64,000 nt of DNA from Pseudarthrobacter sp. NIBRBAC000502772 (GCF_006517235.1 NZ_CP041188.1:1-64000), one strand, 5' to 3'. Positions 1-8,927 are shown, counted from the first letter of the stretch. The notes: a model not told the origin generated them from the letters alone. Numbers and translations are program-made.

Positions 1-294
1 TCATCCCTGCAGGGCTCCGGTTATGAAGTCCTGGGCATCTCCCCTGACGCCCCGGAGAAGCTGGCTAACTTCACCGGCGACTTCAACCTGACCTTCCCGC
101 TGCTCTCCGACGAGGACCACGCAGTTGCCCTGGCCTACGGCGCGTGGGGCGAGAAGCTGGTCGACGGCGAGATCGTCGAAGGCCTCGTCCGCTCCACCGT
201 GGTGGTGGACCCCGACGGCAACGTGTCGCTGGCCCAGTACCAGGTCAAGGCGCAGGGCCACGTGGCAGCCCTCCGGGAGTCCCTGGGGGTCTAG
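1..294 (+). CDS. Peroxiredoxin (AhpC/TSA, Bcp-like), 3' part
   Basis: The first 97 codons of the window are the C-terminal part of a thioredoxin-fold peroxidase; the start and the peroxidatic Cys lie upstream of the window. The visible part has the family pattern of a helix (EKLANF), the strand FPLLSDEDHAVALAYGAW, and the strand RSTVVVDPDGNV before the last helix. Such enzymes reduce hydroperoxides using thioredoxin or a similar thiol donor. It ends with TAG at 292-294. Class inside the peroxiredoxin superfamily (Bcp versus AhpE) cannot be decided without the N-terminus. Confidence 0.8.
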   Translation, partial: SSLQGSGYEVLGISPDAPEKLANFTGDFNLTFPLLSDEDHAVALAYGAWGEKLVDGEIVEGLVRSTVVVDPDGNVSLAQYQVKAQGHVAALRESLGV

Positions 295-334
295 TCTGGC
301 GGGGCACAGGTAGCCCACCAACCGGGAGTCAGGC

Positions 335-907
335 ATGGCGATCGAAGTCCGTCCGGGAACGCTGTTCGAAGACGTCAAAACGCTGGTCGGACCCAAGCGG
401 CCCGATGCCAACGTCTGCTGGTGCCTGAGCTACCGCATCCCGTCCAAGCAGAACCTTGCGCTGCGCGGAACGGCCCGCGGCGACCTGGTGAAGGAGCTGG
501 TGGCGCAGGATCCGCCGCCAGGGGTTCTGGCGTACGACGGCGGCGAAGTAGTCGGGTGGGCAGCTGTCCATCCGCGCGCCGACACCAGCTTTGCCCGCAA
601 CCGCAGGATCCCGCACGTGGACGACCTCGATGTTTGGTCTGTGTGGTGCATCCGGGTCCGGCCCGGTTACCGCGGCAAGGGGATCTCCCATCACCTGCTC
701 AAAGGTGCCGTGGAGCTGGCCCGCGGATACGGCGCGCCCGCCATTGAGGGGTACCCGGTGGACAACGGCGGCAGCAAAGTGGACCTCACCATGGCGTACG
801 TGGGCACGCGCAGACTCTTCGAGAAGGCCGGGTTCGTCAAGGCCGCTGATACGGATTCGGTGCTCAACGGGTTCCCGCGCGTCCTGATGCGCCTGGACCT
901 GCGCTGA
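335..907 (+). CDS. GNAT family N-acetyltransferase
   Basis: A 190-residue protein with the acetyl-CoA binding core of the GNAT fold: VWCIRVRPGYRGKGISHHLL matches strand 4 plus the R/Q-x-x-G-x-G/A loop near residue 110, followed by a helix and FEKAGFVKA near the C-terminus. The N-terminal part (CWCLSYR) is typical of a small GNAT subgroup common in actinobacteria. The substrate cannot be read from the sequence. It starts 40 bp after the peroxiredoxin stop and may be co-transcribed with it. Confidence 0.8.
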   Translation: MAIEVRPGTLFEDVKTLVGPKRPDANVCWCLSYRIPSKQNLALRGTARGDLVKELVAQDPPPGVLAYDGGEVVGWAAVHPRADTSFARNRRIPHVDDLDVWSVWCIRVRPGYRGKGISHHLLKGAVELARGYGAPAIEGYPVDNGGSKVDLTMAYVGTRRLFEKAGFVKAADTDSVLNGFPRVLMRLDLR

Positions 908-908
908 A

Positions 909-1028
909 TCAGGGTTTCTTCCGCCAGCTGCTCGGCCAGTCGTTGTCTATGAACCACAAGGCCAGCAGCAGCGCGTCCACGGTCAGAAGCCCAGCTAAAA
1001 GATAAGCCCACCCGGTGTACCAATGCAC
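909..1028 (-). CDS. Small single-pass membrane protein
   Basis: A 39-codon frame starts with GTG at 1028, six bases after a clean AGGAG Shine-Dalgarno. The product has a hydrophobic stretch (AYLLAGLLTVDALLLALWF) followed by a charged tail ending in WRKKP. It converges with the acetyltransferase gene and leaves only one base between stop codons. No function is recognised. The ribosome site and the coherent membrane segment are the only support, so it could still be spurious. Confidence 0.45.
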   Translation of the reverse strand: MHWYTGWAYLLAGLLTVDALLLALWFIDNDWPSSWRKKP

Positions 1029-1105
1029 GGCAATCTCCTGACCTGGTATCCCCCAGCCACTTGATTGTCCTCAAGTGTGGCACGGAAAAGGTCAGCAGGG
1101 AACGG

Positions 1106-1399
1106 CTACTTTGCGAGCGCCGCCAGGCGGCCGTGAACTTCGGTTTCGCGGTTGAGGAGGCGGGTCAGCTGCTCGACTTTTTCCGAGAGCTCGACGCCGA
1201 CCTCCAGCCGGTCCCCCGGCCAGCTCGAGGCCTCCCAGGACTCCCCCAGGGCCTGGGCCAGCGAGCGGGACAGCAAGCGGAGCTTCCAGGAATGGCTCAG
1301 GTAGTGAAAGGTGCTGCGCGGGCGGCGGCCCTGCTTCAAGAGCCGCCGCCACCAGTGCCCCAGCCCGCCCGGCAGTCTGACGGATTCCGTTGGTTCCAT
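1106..1399 (-). CDS. Hypothetical protein
   Basis: A 97-residue product beginning MEPTESVRLPGG, with an Arg/Leu-rich middle (LSHSWKLRLLSRSLAQALGESW) and a possible coiled-coil end (ELSEKVEQLTRLLNRETEVH). The frame continues upstream, but this ATG follows a CAGGAC ribosome-site-like sequence. No domain is recognised. It reads away from the response-regulator gene at 1635, so the 1400-1634 interval would hold divergent promoters. Confidence 0.45.
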   Translation of the reverse strand: MEPTESVRLPGGLGHWWRRLLKQGRRPRSTFHYLSHSWKLRLLSRSLAQALGESWEASSWPGDRLEVGVELSEKVEQLTRLLNRETEVHGRLAALAK

Positions 1400-1634
1400 G
1401 AGTCCTGCACCGTCCTCCGGCAATCCGCACATTCCTTCAAAGCTGGTCCTTCGAGTGTGGCCAAGGAGCCTCAAGGTCCAATCAAGGGCAGGTAAGTATT
1501 CCGGCAAGACCGGGCAACACCAAGGCCAGCACAAGGCCCACCGCCCGGAATGTCGAGTGCTGCACCCGACTTTCAACCCTCGTTGTCAGGTCTATGACAT
1601 GCTTCACGGGCCCTAATACTGTAGAAGTAGAGGC

Positions 1635-2747
1635 ATGCCTTCCATGCCCGAACCGCGCCGTGCCGTTGTGATTGAGGACGATCCGGACATCCGAGGCCTC
1701 CTTGTCCGGATCCTGACCAAGCAGGGTTTCGAGGTCACCCACGCTGAAGCCGGCCTGCCCGGCGTGGAGGAGGTCCGCCGCGCCAAGCCGGATCTCATCA
1801 CACTGGACGTGAACCTCCCGGACGTGGACGGGCTGGAAGTCTGCAAACTCCTCCGTGAATTCTCTGATGCCTTCATCGTGATGCTCACCGCCCGTGCGGA
1901 CGAACTGGACAAGCTCACTGGCTTGGACAACGGCGCCGATGACTACATCAGCAAGCCATTCAGCCCGCGCGAACTCCAATCCAGGATCAACGCCCTGTTC
2001 CGCCGCCGGCAGCCGTCCTCCGCGGACACAGCCGTGGCGAGCGAGCTGGAGCGCGCCACCGAGGTCCAGCAGAGCCTGCTGCCCCAGGAGGACGTCCGGG
2101 TGGAAGGGTACGACGTCGCCGGCGTCTTCCGCCCCTCCCGCAGCGTCGGCGGTGACTTCTACGATTGGTACCGCACGCCGGAGGGCCTGCACCTGACGTT
2201 CGCCGATGCCATGGGCAAGGGCATGGGCGCCGCCCTCATCGCGGCCACCGTCCGGGCCGTCATGCGGTCCACGGGACAGCGCCAGGACCTGGACGCCGCC
2301 TTCGCCTCCGCCAGCACCACCATCGCGGCGGACCTGGATTCCTCCAACTCATTTGTCACCCTCTTCCACGCCCGCCTGGACGCCGCTTCCGGCGTCGTCA
2401 GCTATGTCGACGCCGGCCACGGACTGGCGCTGCATGTCACCGCAGAGGGGTCGGCGCACCGTCTTCCCAGCGGCGGTCCGCCCGTGGGCGCCTGGGCCGG
2501 ATCCGCCTGGCCGCAGTCCGCCGTCAGCCTGGCCCCTGGAGACTCCCTGGTTGTGGCCAGCGACGGCGTGCTGGACGTTTTTGACTCGGTGGAGCAGTTC
2601 ACCGAGGCGGTGCTCGCCGCAGCCCATGGCCAGGTTTCTGCGCAGTCCGCCAGCGACGCCATCATGGCACTGGCCCCTGCCGAAACCGCCGAGGATGACG
2701 TCACCGTAGTGGTGGTCCGCCGCCTGCCTGAGCCAGCCCTGGCATGA
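1635..2747 (+). CDS. Response regulator fused to SpoIIE/PP2C phosphatase
   Basis: 370 residues. Residues 1-125 are a CheY-like receiver with the acidic pair (IEDDPD), the phospho-acceptor in LDVNLPDVDG, the switch residue in MLTARA and the conserved Lys in YISKPFSP. A linker (ATEVQQSLLPQ) leads to a PP2C/SpoIIE phosphatase with GGDFYDW, FADAMGKGMGAAL, YVDAGHGLAL and SDGVLDV metal-site motifs. Such proteins dephosphorylate a Ser on a STAS anti-anti-sigma-type partner when the receiver is phosphorylated. That partner is encoded three genes downstream. ATG at 1644 is an alternative start. The next gene overlaps by 4 bp. Confidence 0.9.
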   Translation: MPSMPEPRRAVVIEDDPDIRGLLVRILTKQGFEVTHAEAGLPGVEEVRRAKPDLITLDVNLPDVDGLEVCKLLREFSDAFIVMLTARADELDKLTGLDNGADDYISKPFSPRELQSRINALFRRRQPSSADTAVASELERATEVQQSLLPQEDVRVEGYDVAGVFRPSRSVGGDFYDWYRTPEGLHLTFADAMGKGMGAALIAATVRAVMRSTGQRQDLDAAFASASTTIAADLDSSNSFVTLFHARLDAASGVVSYVDAGHGLALHVTAEGSAHRLPSGGPPVGAWAGSAWPQSAVSLAPGDSLVVASDGVLDVFDSVEQFTEAVLAAAHGQVSAQSASDAIMALAPAETAEDDVTVVVVRRLPEPALA

Positions 2748-4714
2748 CGCGCTTCTGGACCCGCCTGGTTGTGGTCCTGACGGTCATCTTCGGCCTGAAC
2801 TATGTGGGCTGGCGCTGGGCGTCGTCGCTGAACTGGGATGCCTGGTGGATCGCCGTGCCCCTGGTGTTGGCTGAGACCTACAGCCTGATCGACGTGATGC
2901 TGTTCGGGATGACCGTGTGGCAGCTCAAGATCCGCAAGGGAGCCCCCGCGCCGCCCCACGATGCCACCGTGGACGTCTTCATCACCACATACAACGAAGA
3001 CCTGGACATGGTCATGACCACCGCCCTGGCGGCCCAGAAGATCCGGCACCCGCACAGCACCTGGATTCTCGACGACGGCGCCCGCCCCGAGCTGAAGGCC
3101 CTCGCCGAAGAGCACGGGCTGGGTTACGTGACGCGGAGCGAGGACTGGACCACCAACGTGCCGCGCCACGCCAAGGCCGGCAACCTGAACAACGCCCTGA
3201 TGGTGACGCACGGCGAATTCCTGCTGATCCTGGACGCGGACCAGATCCCCGAACCGGACATCCTGGACAAGACCCTCGGCTATTTCAACAACCGCCGCGT
3301 GGCCCTGGTCCAGACCCCGCAGTACTTCAGCAACGTGCCCGCCCACGATCCCCTGGGCAGCCAGGCACCCCTGTTCTACGGGCCCATCCAGCAGGGCAAG
3401 GACGGCTGGAACGCCGCGTTCTTCTGTGGCTCCAACGCCATCCTGCGCCGCGAAGCACTGATGCAGCTGGGCCTGGTGGGCTACGTCAAGGAGACCGAAA
3501 AGAGCATCCGCCGGGCCCTCACGGCTTCCCGGTCCGCCATCCGCCAGGCGCGGAAATCCGCTGACATGGACACCCCGCTTGTCGCTGAAGTGCTGGACGC
3601 GGTGGAGGCCGCCACCCGCGAAGCCCAGGAGCAGCTGGCGGCCGGACAGCCGTTGAGCGAGATCACGTACCGGGTCCGCCGCCGCGTGGACGCGGCCGTG
3701 CAGACCCTGGTCCAGGCTGACATGTCCGCGCTGCAGGCCGACCTTGAGGCGATCGCCGCCATGGAACTCGCCCATGTGGGTGATGCCGGTGTCCCGGTGG
3801 TGGCCGACGACGCCGTCCGGCGCATGTCGGCCCGTGACTGGTCGCCGCTCGGCGCGCTGGAATCCGTGCAGGCCGTCCTGGATGCCCTGAGCGTTGAGCG
3901 CAACGACGAAGCCCAGCCGGTCATGCCGCTGGCCACCATCTCCGTCACCGAGGACATGGCCACGGCAATGCGCATGCACGCCATGGGCTGGGAAAGCGTC
4001 TACCACCACGAGATCCTGGCCTATGGGCTGGCGCCCGAGGACCTCAAGACCATGCTCACCCAGCGCCTCCGGTGGGCGCAGGGGACCATCCAGGTGCTGC
4101 TCCGCGAGAACCCGCTGGTCCAGAAGGGCCTGAAGATCGGCCAGCGGCTCATGTACTTCGCCACCATGTGGACCTACCTCAGCGGCTACGCGGCGATCAT
4201 CTACTTCGCCGCCCCCATCATCTACCTGCTGCTGGGCGTCCTGCCCGTGGCCAGCCTCAGCTGGGACTTCTTCATCCGGTTCATCCCGTTCATGGTTGCA
4301 AACCAGCTGCTGTTCGTCGTCGCCGGCCGCGGAATTCCCACCTGGCGCGGCCAGCAGTACAGCCTCGCGCTGTTCCCCACCTGGATCAAGGCCTGTTCGA
4401 CGGCGGCCCGGAACGTCTGGTTCGGCCGTCCCCTCGGGTTCGCGGTCACCCCGAAGTCCCGCCAGAGCGGCGGCCCCAGTTGGAGCCTCATCCGCCCCCA
4501 GATCGTGGTGACCGTGCTGCTGGCGGTGGCCGCCGTCGTCGGGGTTATCAGACTGGCCACGGGACTGGCCGAGCCGCTTGGCACGCTGGTGAACGTTGCC
4601 TGGGTTATTTTTGACCTTGTGGTCATGAGCGTCCTGGTCCGGGCGGTTTTGTACAAGGGGTACGTACCCGCTGGGGACGTCGAGGCTGGAGAGAGGAAAG
4701 CCGATGGAGTTTAG
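2744..4714 (+). CDS. Membrane glycosyltransferase family 2 (cellulose-synthase-like)
   Basis: 656 residues. Two N-terminal membrane segments precede a processive GT2 domain: TYNED (about 83), LDDG (about 110), DADQIPEPD (about 165), TEDM (about 401) and QRLRW (about 439), followed by about five membrane segments. These are the D, D, D, QxxRW residues that bind UDP-sugar and catalyse polymer extension and export. The stretch between DAD and TED is about 235 residues, far longer than in BcsA, and holds a charged, probably helical insert. No C-terminal PilZ domain is visible, so c-di-GMP control of the BcsA type is unlikely. It is translationally coupled to both neighbours. The polysaccharide made is unknown. 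Confidence 0.85.
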   Translation: MTRFWTRLVVVLTVIFGLNYVGWRWASSLNWDAWWIAVPLVLAETYSLIDVMLFGMTVWQLKIRKGAPAPPHDATVDVFITTYNEDLDMVMTTALAAQKIRHPHSTWILDDGARPELKALAEEHGLGYVTRSEDWTTNVPRHAKAGNLNNALMVTHGEFLLILDADQIPEPDILDKTLGYFNNRRVALVQTPQYFSNVPAHDPLGSQAPLFYGPIQQGKDGWNAAFFCGSNAILRREALMQLGLVGYVKETEKSIRRALTASRSAIRQARKSADMDTPLVAEVLDAVEAATREAQEQLAAGQPLSEITYRVRRRVDAAVQTLVQADMSALQADLEAIAAMELAHVGDAGVPVVADDAVRRMSARDWSPLGALESVQAVLDALSVERNDEAQPVMPLATISVTEDMATAMRMHAMGWESVYHHEILAYGLAPEDLKTMLTQRLRWAQGTIQVLLRENPLVQKGLKIGQRLMYFATMWTYLSGYAAIIYFAAPIIYLLLGVLPVASLSWDFFIRFIPFMVANQLLFVVAGRGIPTWRGQQYSLALFPTWIKACSTAARNVWFGRPLGFAVTPKSRQSGGPSWSLIRPQIVVTVLLAVAAVVGVIRLATGLAEPLGTLVNVAWVIFDLVVMSVLVRAVLYKGYVPAGDVEAGERKADGV

Positions 4715-5036
4715 TTATGAGGTCAAGGATTCGTATGCGGAGGTCAAGGCGGACGGGCGGCTGAACATGGTGTCGGCGCCCAAGCTGCGCGAATTCGTCA
4801 CCGACGTGATCGCCGGCGGTTCCTCGCGGATCGTGGTGAACCTGGAGAACACGGCGTTTATGGATTCCTCCGGCCTCGGCGCGCTGATCGGCTGCCTCAA
4901 GGCCGCCCGCCAGGCCGGCGGGGACCTGCGCATCGCAGCGGTCCAGCCGCAGGTGAAAATGGTTCTTGAGCTGACCAGCATGGACCGGGTGTTGACTGCC
5001 TACGCCTCCGCCGACGAGGCGTTCAGCAATGACTGA
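4704..5036 (+). CDS. STAS-domain anti-sigma factor antagonist-like protein
   Basis: 110 residues forming one STAS domain. The phosphorylatable Ser lies in FMDSSGLGALIG at about residue 55, the usual site in SpoIIAA/RsbV proteins. It overlaps the glycosyltransferase gene by 11 bp and the ATPase gene by 8 bp. By family logic it would be phosphorylated by the RsbW-like kinase downstream and dephosphorylated by the PP2C protein upstream. Its output target may be the glycosyltransferase itself, since no sigma factor is encoded here. Confidence 0.88.
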   Translation: MEFSYEVKDSYAEVKADGRLNMVSAPKLREFVTDVIAGGSSRIVVNLENTAFMDSSGLGALIGCLKAARQAGGDLRIAAVQPQVKMVLELTSMDRVLTAYASADEAFSND

Positions 5037-5454
5037 GGTCCTGGCCCGGCGGACCTTCCGCGGACTGTCCACGGTCGAGGCCATCGACTCCGTGCACAAC
5101 GAATTGGACAAGCTCTGGGCGGACGCGCCGTTCGTCCAGGCCATGGACCAGATGACGTTCACTACGGCGGTGATCGAGTCCGCGTCCAACATCGTCCAGC
5201 ACGCGCAGCCGGCCAAGGCGCAGAAACCGGTGGAGCTGGGAGTGGACATCAGCGTCCAGCCCTCCCTCCTGCAGGCCCGGGTCAGCGCGTTCTTCGCCAA
5301 GCCCCCGTTCGGCCCCCTGGAACCGGGAAGCCCGGACGACGATTCGGAATCCGGCCGCGGCCTGGCGCTCATCGAGGCCCTGGTGACCACCGTGACCTTC
5401 GAACGGCAGGACGGCACCAACACCTGGATCCTGTCCCGGACGTCACAGCCCTGA
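5029..5454 (+). CDS. RsbW-like ATP-binding (GHKL) protein
   Basis: 141 residues with a degenerate HATPase_c fold: VIESASNIVQHA is the N-box helix (Glu and Asn that hold Mg-ATP) and DDDSESGRGLALIEALV is the G1-type lid region. Family members are Ser kinases and anti-sigma factors that phosphorylate STAS partners. It is the last gene of the operon that starts at 1635. The 8-bp overlap with the STAS gene fits equimolar production of the two partners. Confidence 0.85.
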   Translation: MTEVLARRTFRGLSTVEAIDSVHNELDKLWADAPFVQAMDQMTFTTAVIESASNIVQHAQPAKAQKPVELGVDISVQPSLLQARVSAFFAKPPFGPLEPGSPDDDSESGRGLALIEALVTTVTFERQDGTNTWILSRTSQP

Positions 5455-5474
5455 CCCTCCCACCCCCGGATGCT

Positions 5475-5523
5475 CTATCACCTACGGTTCCCATTCGGCT
5501 GTTTTGGCAGCCGTACGTGATAG
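5475..5523. repeat. 13-bp inverted repeat after the partner-switch operon
   Basis: CTATCACCTACGG at 5475-5487 is answered by CCGTACGTGATAG at 5511-5523, with one mismatch and a 23-base loop. It sits 20 bp after the ATPase stop and 32 bp before the next start. It could be a factor-independent terminator without a U tract, or an operator for the gene at 5555. Confidence 0.5.
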
Positions 5524-5554
5524 GGCAACGGCAATGATGAGTAGGCTAGAGGGC

Positions 5555-5869
5555 ATGGCTTTTGAACAAACCCCCGCTGAACGCCGCGAGGTCACCGTCC
5601 GCCGGGCACCGAAATATGTGCCGTTCCTCATCCTTGGCGCCCTGGTGGGCGCAGCGGTGGCTGCCGCCGTCGCATACGGTCTCCCCGGTGACGAATCCTT
5701 CGAGCGCGGCTCGGTGTTCGGTTTCTTCCTGGTGATGTTCGGCGCCGGCGGCGCGGTGCTGGGCGCCGTGGTGGCCCTGCTGCTGGACCGGCGGAGCGTC
5801 AAGCGCCAGAAACGCGCCATCGTCGAAGCGGTCCCGGATTCAGAGCCCGACGACGGCACGCAGCCGTAG
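5555..5869 (+). CDS. Two-TM membrane protein, hypothetical
   Basis: 104 residues starting MAFEQTPAERREV. Two membrane segments are clear (VPFLILGALVGAAVAAAVAY and FGFFLVMFGAGGAVLGAVVALLL), with a basic loop after the second (RRSVKRQKR) that should be cytoplasmic. Small proteins of this kind are common next to purF in Arthrobacter-type genomes (from memory), which would place an island insertion between this gene and purF at 47.8 kb. Function unknown. Confidence 0.7.
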   Translation: MAFEQTPAERREVTVRRAPKYVPFLILGALVGAAVAAAVAYGLPGDESFERGSVFGFFLVMFGAGGAVLGAVVALLLDRRSVKRQKRAIVEAVPDSEPDDGTQP

Positions 5870-6045
5870 GAGGCTGCTGAACGCCGCCTGTTCTTGACTC
5901 AGACAAGCGGCTGGCGCCGGAAATGAGATCTGGCGACGCCAATTACTGGCCTGCCCTGGCGCGGAGATTTCAGCAATCGGCGTCGACGGGAACAAGGCGG
6001 GAACGCTAGGTGAAGCTGCGGCCTCGGCCCTCTCGGTCTTGAGGA

Positions 6046-6450
6046 TCAGCTACTGATGCTGGCGCCGGCTTCTGCAACCGTCTGGTCCTGTTCGCCTGAG
6101 CCTCCGCTGACGCCGACTGCGCCGATGACGTCTCCGTCGCGGGTTAGCGGAACGCCGCCGGCGAAGATAATGATCTTTCCCTCGTTGCTGGCGTGAATGC
6201 CGTAGTACTGGTTCCCGGGCTGGGAGTTGTCGCCCAGGTCCTTGGTCTGGATGTCGAAGGCGCGAGAGGTAAATGCCTTGTTGATCGAAATATCGATGCC
6301 GCCGATCCAGGCACCGTCCATGCGGGCGTGGGATACGAGGTTTCCGCCTGCGTCTACAACTGCAATGTTCATTGGCTGGCCGATTTCCTCTGAACGCTTT
6401 TCAGCCGCTGCGATAATGGCGCGGGCCTCTGCAAGAGTGGGTGAAGTCAT
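6046..6450 (-). CDS. GlcG/HbpS family heme-binding-like protein
   Basis: 134 residues matching the GlcG/HbpS (DUF336) fold: LAEARAIIAAAEKRSEEIGQP, then the strand MNIAVVDAGGNLVSHARMDGA, KAFTSRAFD and the C-terminal GDVIGAVGVSGGSGEQDQTVA. Family members are small cofactor or heme binding proteins often found beside oxidoreductases or PQQ/alcohol and aldehyde pathways. It is the first gene after the probable left edge of the island. It faces away from the pseudogene at 6.7 kb. Confidence 0.8.
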   Translation of the reverse strand: MTSPTLAEARAIIAAAEKRSEEIGQPMNIAVVDAGGNLVSHARMDGAWIGGIDISINKAFTSRAFDIQTKDLGDNSQPGNQYYGIHASNEGKIIIFAGGVPLTRDGDVIGAVGVSGGSGEQDQTVAEAGASISS

Positions 6451-6689
6451 TGCATTATTCCTTCTTGTTGGGGGTCTGCCCGGGTTTTAGTTGACAGTTT
6501 GGGTTAATATACCGGGCGACGGCTTTTGAGCGGGTCTTGTTTAGTTGGCTCAAACTCGATTGGAATGCAGTCGGGTGATTGCAACCGTACCCGGAATCGG
6601 GATAGAACGGGAGGCACGACTACTTCAATGGAGGTTACCGTTGCGTCCCTGACCGCCAGGAAAACACCGATGATGCGAAGTTCTTCCAC

Positions 6690-7093
6690 CGCGAGGGCAT
6701 CCTGACTCCGCCTTCCGGGACGTCTTCCTGCTCCGGCAACGTTTCCGCGCGTTCCCGCAGAGCATCTTGGAGGCGGCCCGAATCGACGCCGCGAACGAAA
6801 CCACCATAATCACCCGTATTCTCATGCCGGCCGTCCGAGGGCCGATCGTGTCGCTCGGCGTGTTCGTCTTCGTCGGCGCATGGAACGAATACATCTGGCC
6901 AAGCCGGATGGCGCCGAGACCGAGATGCAGATCCTCACAGTCGGCTTCACCCAGTTGGCCAGCGCCGAGGGCAGCAACCAATGGACCCACGATGGCCGCC
7001 GCGACACTCGTTGCCATCCCAATCTCCCGCCGCCTACCGCTAATCAGACGCCAAATCGTCAGCGCCGTCGCGGCTGGCGCCGTGCACGGATGA
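6690..7093 (+). pseudogene. Broken sugar ABC-transporter permease (MalG/UgpE type)
   Basis: Three reading frames together give the C-terminal half of an inner-membrane permease. The EAA loop is intact (FPQSILEAARIDAAN, then LMPAVRGP), followed by FVGAWNEYIWP; a shift leads to TEMQILTVGFTQLASAEGS; another shift leads to the end, RQIVSAVAAGAVHG. The 5' half, the membrane segments before the EAA loop and all other transporter genes are missing. It stops 20 bp before the dipeptidase gene. Confidence 0.75.
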
Positions 7094-7113
7094 AACCCCC
7101 TGGAGGACCCCGC

Positions 7114-8226
7114 ATGACCACCGAACACCACCTGATCATCGATGGCCACAACGACATGTTGTGGAAGCACCACACGTTGGCCGGCCTGGACTTTGGCCGG
7201 CTCGACCCCGCGCACGAGCAGCCACAGCTGCACACCGACCTGGTCCGTCTCCGTCGAGGCGGCGTCGGGGCCCAGTTCTGGTCAATCTGGGTGCCCTGCA
7301 CCACCGACCCGGCCGCCACGGCCGACATGGCCGCCGTGACCCTCGCCCAGATTGAGGCGGTCCACCGGATGTGCGAGACCTACCCTCATCTCACAACCCT
7401 CGCCCGGTCCGCCGACGACATCGAACGCTGTTTCGCCGAAGGCCGTATCGCGTCGCTGATGGGTCTGGAGGGCGGGCACCAGATACTCGACTCCATCGAT
7501 GTCCTGCGCTTCCTGCACCGCAGCGGGATCAAGTACATGACGTTGACACACAACACGAACACCACCTGGGCGGACAGCGCAACAGACGGCCCGGGCGTCG
7601 GTGGACTAAACGCATTCGGCGAACAGGTGGTCGCGGCCATGAACGAGCTCGGCATGCTGATCGATCTCTCGCATTGCGCCGATACAACCGTCGAACACGT
7701 CACTCGTCTCACCACAGCGCCGCTGTTCTTCTCTCACTCCGGCGCCCGAGCACTCTGCGACCACCCCCGCAACGTCACCGACGCCACGCTGAAGGCGGTC
7801 AGCGCGAGCGGAGGGATTGTCATGGTCGTCTTTCTCCCCGAGTTCCTCTCCAAGGAATACGGTGCGTGGTCCGCGGCACGCAAATCCGTGAAGTCAGACT
7901 GGTCAGGACCGCAAGCAACGGCCCGGGAAGCCGCATGGCTCGCGGACAACCCCAAGCCCCCCTGCGGTATCGAGGAGATCAGCGACCACATAGACCACAT
8001 CCGTAACGTCGCCGGGATCGATCACGTCGGAATCGGCAGCGACTTTGACGGCATGACGCCTCCCGACGACATGGCCTCGGTGGACCGCTACCCCGCGCTG
8101 CTCGCGGAGCTCGAACGGCGCGGATGGTCACACTCCGACCTCGCCGCACTGACCCACGGCAACATGGTCCGCGTCCTTCGCGCCACCGAGGCATGCGCGG
8201 GAAAGGCCAGGAACACGGAATCATGA
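7114..8226 (+). CDS. Membrane dipeptidase family (peptidase M19)
   Basis: 370 residues starting at ATG 7114, eight bases after a GGAGG site. It has the renal-dipeptidase signatures: IDGHNDML (zinc His-x-Asp), GLEGGHQI (bridging Glu), LTHNTNTTWADS, DLSHCADTTV (zinc His), FFSHSGARALC (zinc His) and GIGSDFDGM. The family hydrolyses dipeptides or related amide and lactone substrates. No signal peptide is visible. Its neighbour is a dead transporter permease, so it may be the survivor of a peptide or amino-sugar uptake operon. Confidence 0.88.
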   Translation: MTTEHHLIIDGHNDMLWKHHTLAGLDFGRLDPAHEQPQLHTDLVRLRRGGVGAQFWSIWVPCTTDPAATADMAAVTLAQIEAVHRMCETYPHLTTLARSADDIERCFAEGRIASLMGLEGGHQILDSIDVLRFLHRSGIKYMTLTHNTNTTWADSATDGPGVGGLNAFGEQVVAAMNELGMLIDLSHCADTTVEHVTRLTTAPLFFSHSGARALCDHPRNVTDATLKAVSASGGIVMVVFLPEFLSKEYGAWSAARKSVKSDWSGPQATAREAAWLADNPKPPCGIEEISDHIDHIRNVAGIDHVGIGSDFDGMTPPDDMASVDRYPALLAELERRGWSHSDLAALTHGNMVRVLRATEACAGKARNTES

Positions 8227-8461
8227 CCGGTTCAGGGACGATTGAGGCCTGTCGGGCACTCGTGCCGGTCAGCCTGATGAAGCACTACAGCGCGTAGAAG
8301 AATCGCTGAGGCAGCCGCCCGTCGCGAACGCATCCACGGATGGATCCATCTTCAGGGAGCAGAAGTCCTCGTGGCATTCGACCGCCCCGAAGAAGCCCTG
8401 GGACTCTTTGAGGTAGCTGAGTAGAAGCTCCCTCAAAGGTCGGAAGGCAGCTCCCAAAACG
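8227..8461. other. Non-coding or decayed stretch
   Basis: Between the dipeptidase stop and the transposase fragment I see no frame with a ribosome site or recognisable protein. Together with the transposase scrap and the sequence up to 8727 it forms a junk zone bordering the duplicated PQQ segment. Confidence 0.4.
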
Positions 8462-8605
8462 GCCGGCGATTCAAGACTGTGCTGACCGAGGCCGGGTCGG
8501 TGGAGATCTCTGTGCCCAGGGACCGCGCGACGTGTTGTTTGAGCCGCGGACGGTGGCTAAGCGGCAGCGCCGGCTGACCGGTGTGGGCCAAGACGCTGGA
8601 CCAAC
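8462..8605 (+). pseudogene. IS256-family transposase fragment
   Basis: One frame reads KTVLTEAGSVEISVPRDR, and after a one-base shift FEPRTVAKRQRRLTGV. This is the conserved N-terminal segment of IS256/mutator transposases. Both flanking parts of the gene are missing and no terminal inverted repeats are visible, so it is a dead remnant. Confidence 0.75.
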
Positions 8606-8906
8606 CGGTGGATGGCCCGCCCTGAACGCCTTCCAGATCACCTTCGGCGGACGTCCGTCCGCTGGCAAACCGAATAATTGACAGACCGTGGATCCACCAT
8701 TGAACGGACACTCCCTCCAGAGAGGACGTGCGCTTCGTGTCTGTGGCTTCTCGCTGTCGCGTGTCGGGCGGTGTGATCTGGATCTCGTGACGAGCGGCGC
8801 GTTGAGGCCGGTGAACGGCATGGTGTGGGGGTCCAGCGGTTGTGTCTGGTTGTCGGGTACGGGTAGGCATACGGTTATCTCTCAGCTGGCTCCGATGAGC
8901 GAGCTG

Positions 8907-8927
8907 TTACGCAGGGAGTTCGCGTAA
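8907..8927. promoter_or_regulatory. Dyad operator candidate TTACGC-N9-GCGTAA (copy 1)
   Basis: Perfect 6-bp arms separated by nine bases, 35 bp upstream of the GTG start at 8962. The same dyad with a different centre occurs upstream of the intact gene at 27250-27270. Arms kept while the spacer changed is the pattern expected of a protein-binding site. Confidence 0.55.

Noticed and set aside
2402..4009. Long open frame on the minus strand (535 codons) opposite the glycosyltransferase gene
   Set aside because: It is the mirror of a high-GC coding region; its translation is His/Gly/Arg-rich without domains, and the plus-strand gene is clearly real.
6500..6540. TTGACA and TAATAT promoter-like words before the permease pseudogene
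   Set aside because: They are only eight bases apart, too close for a sigma-70-type promoter.
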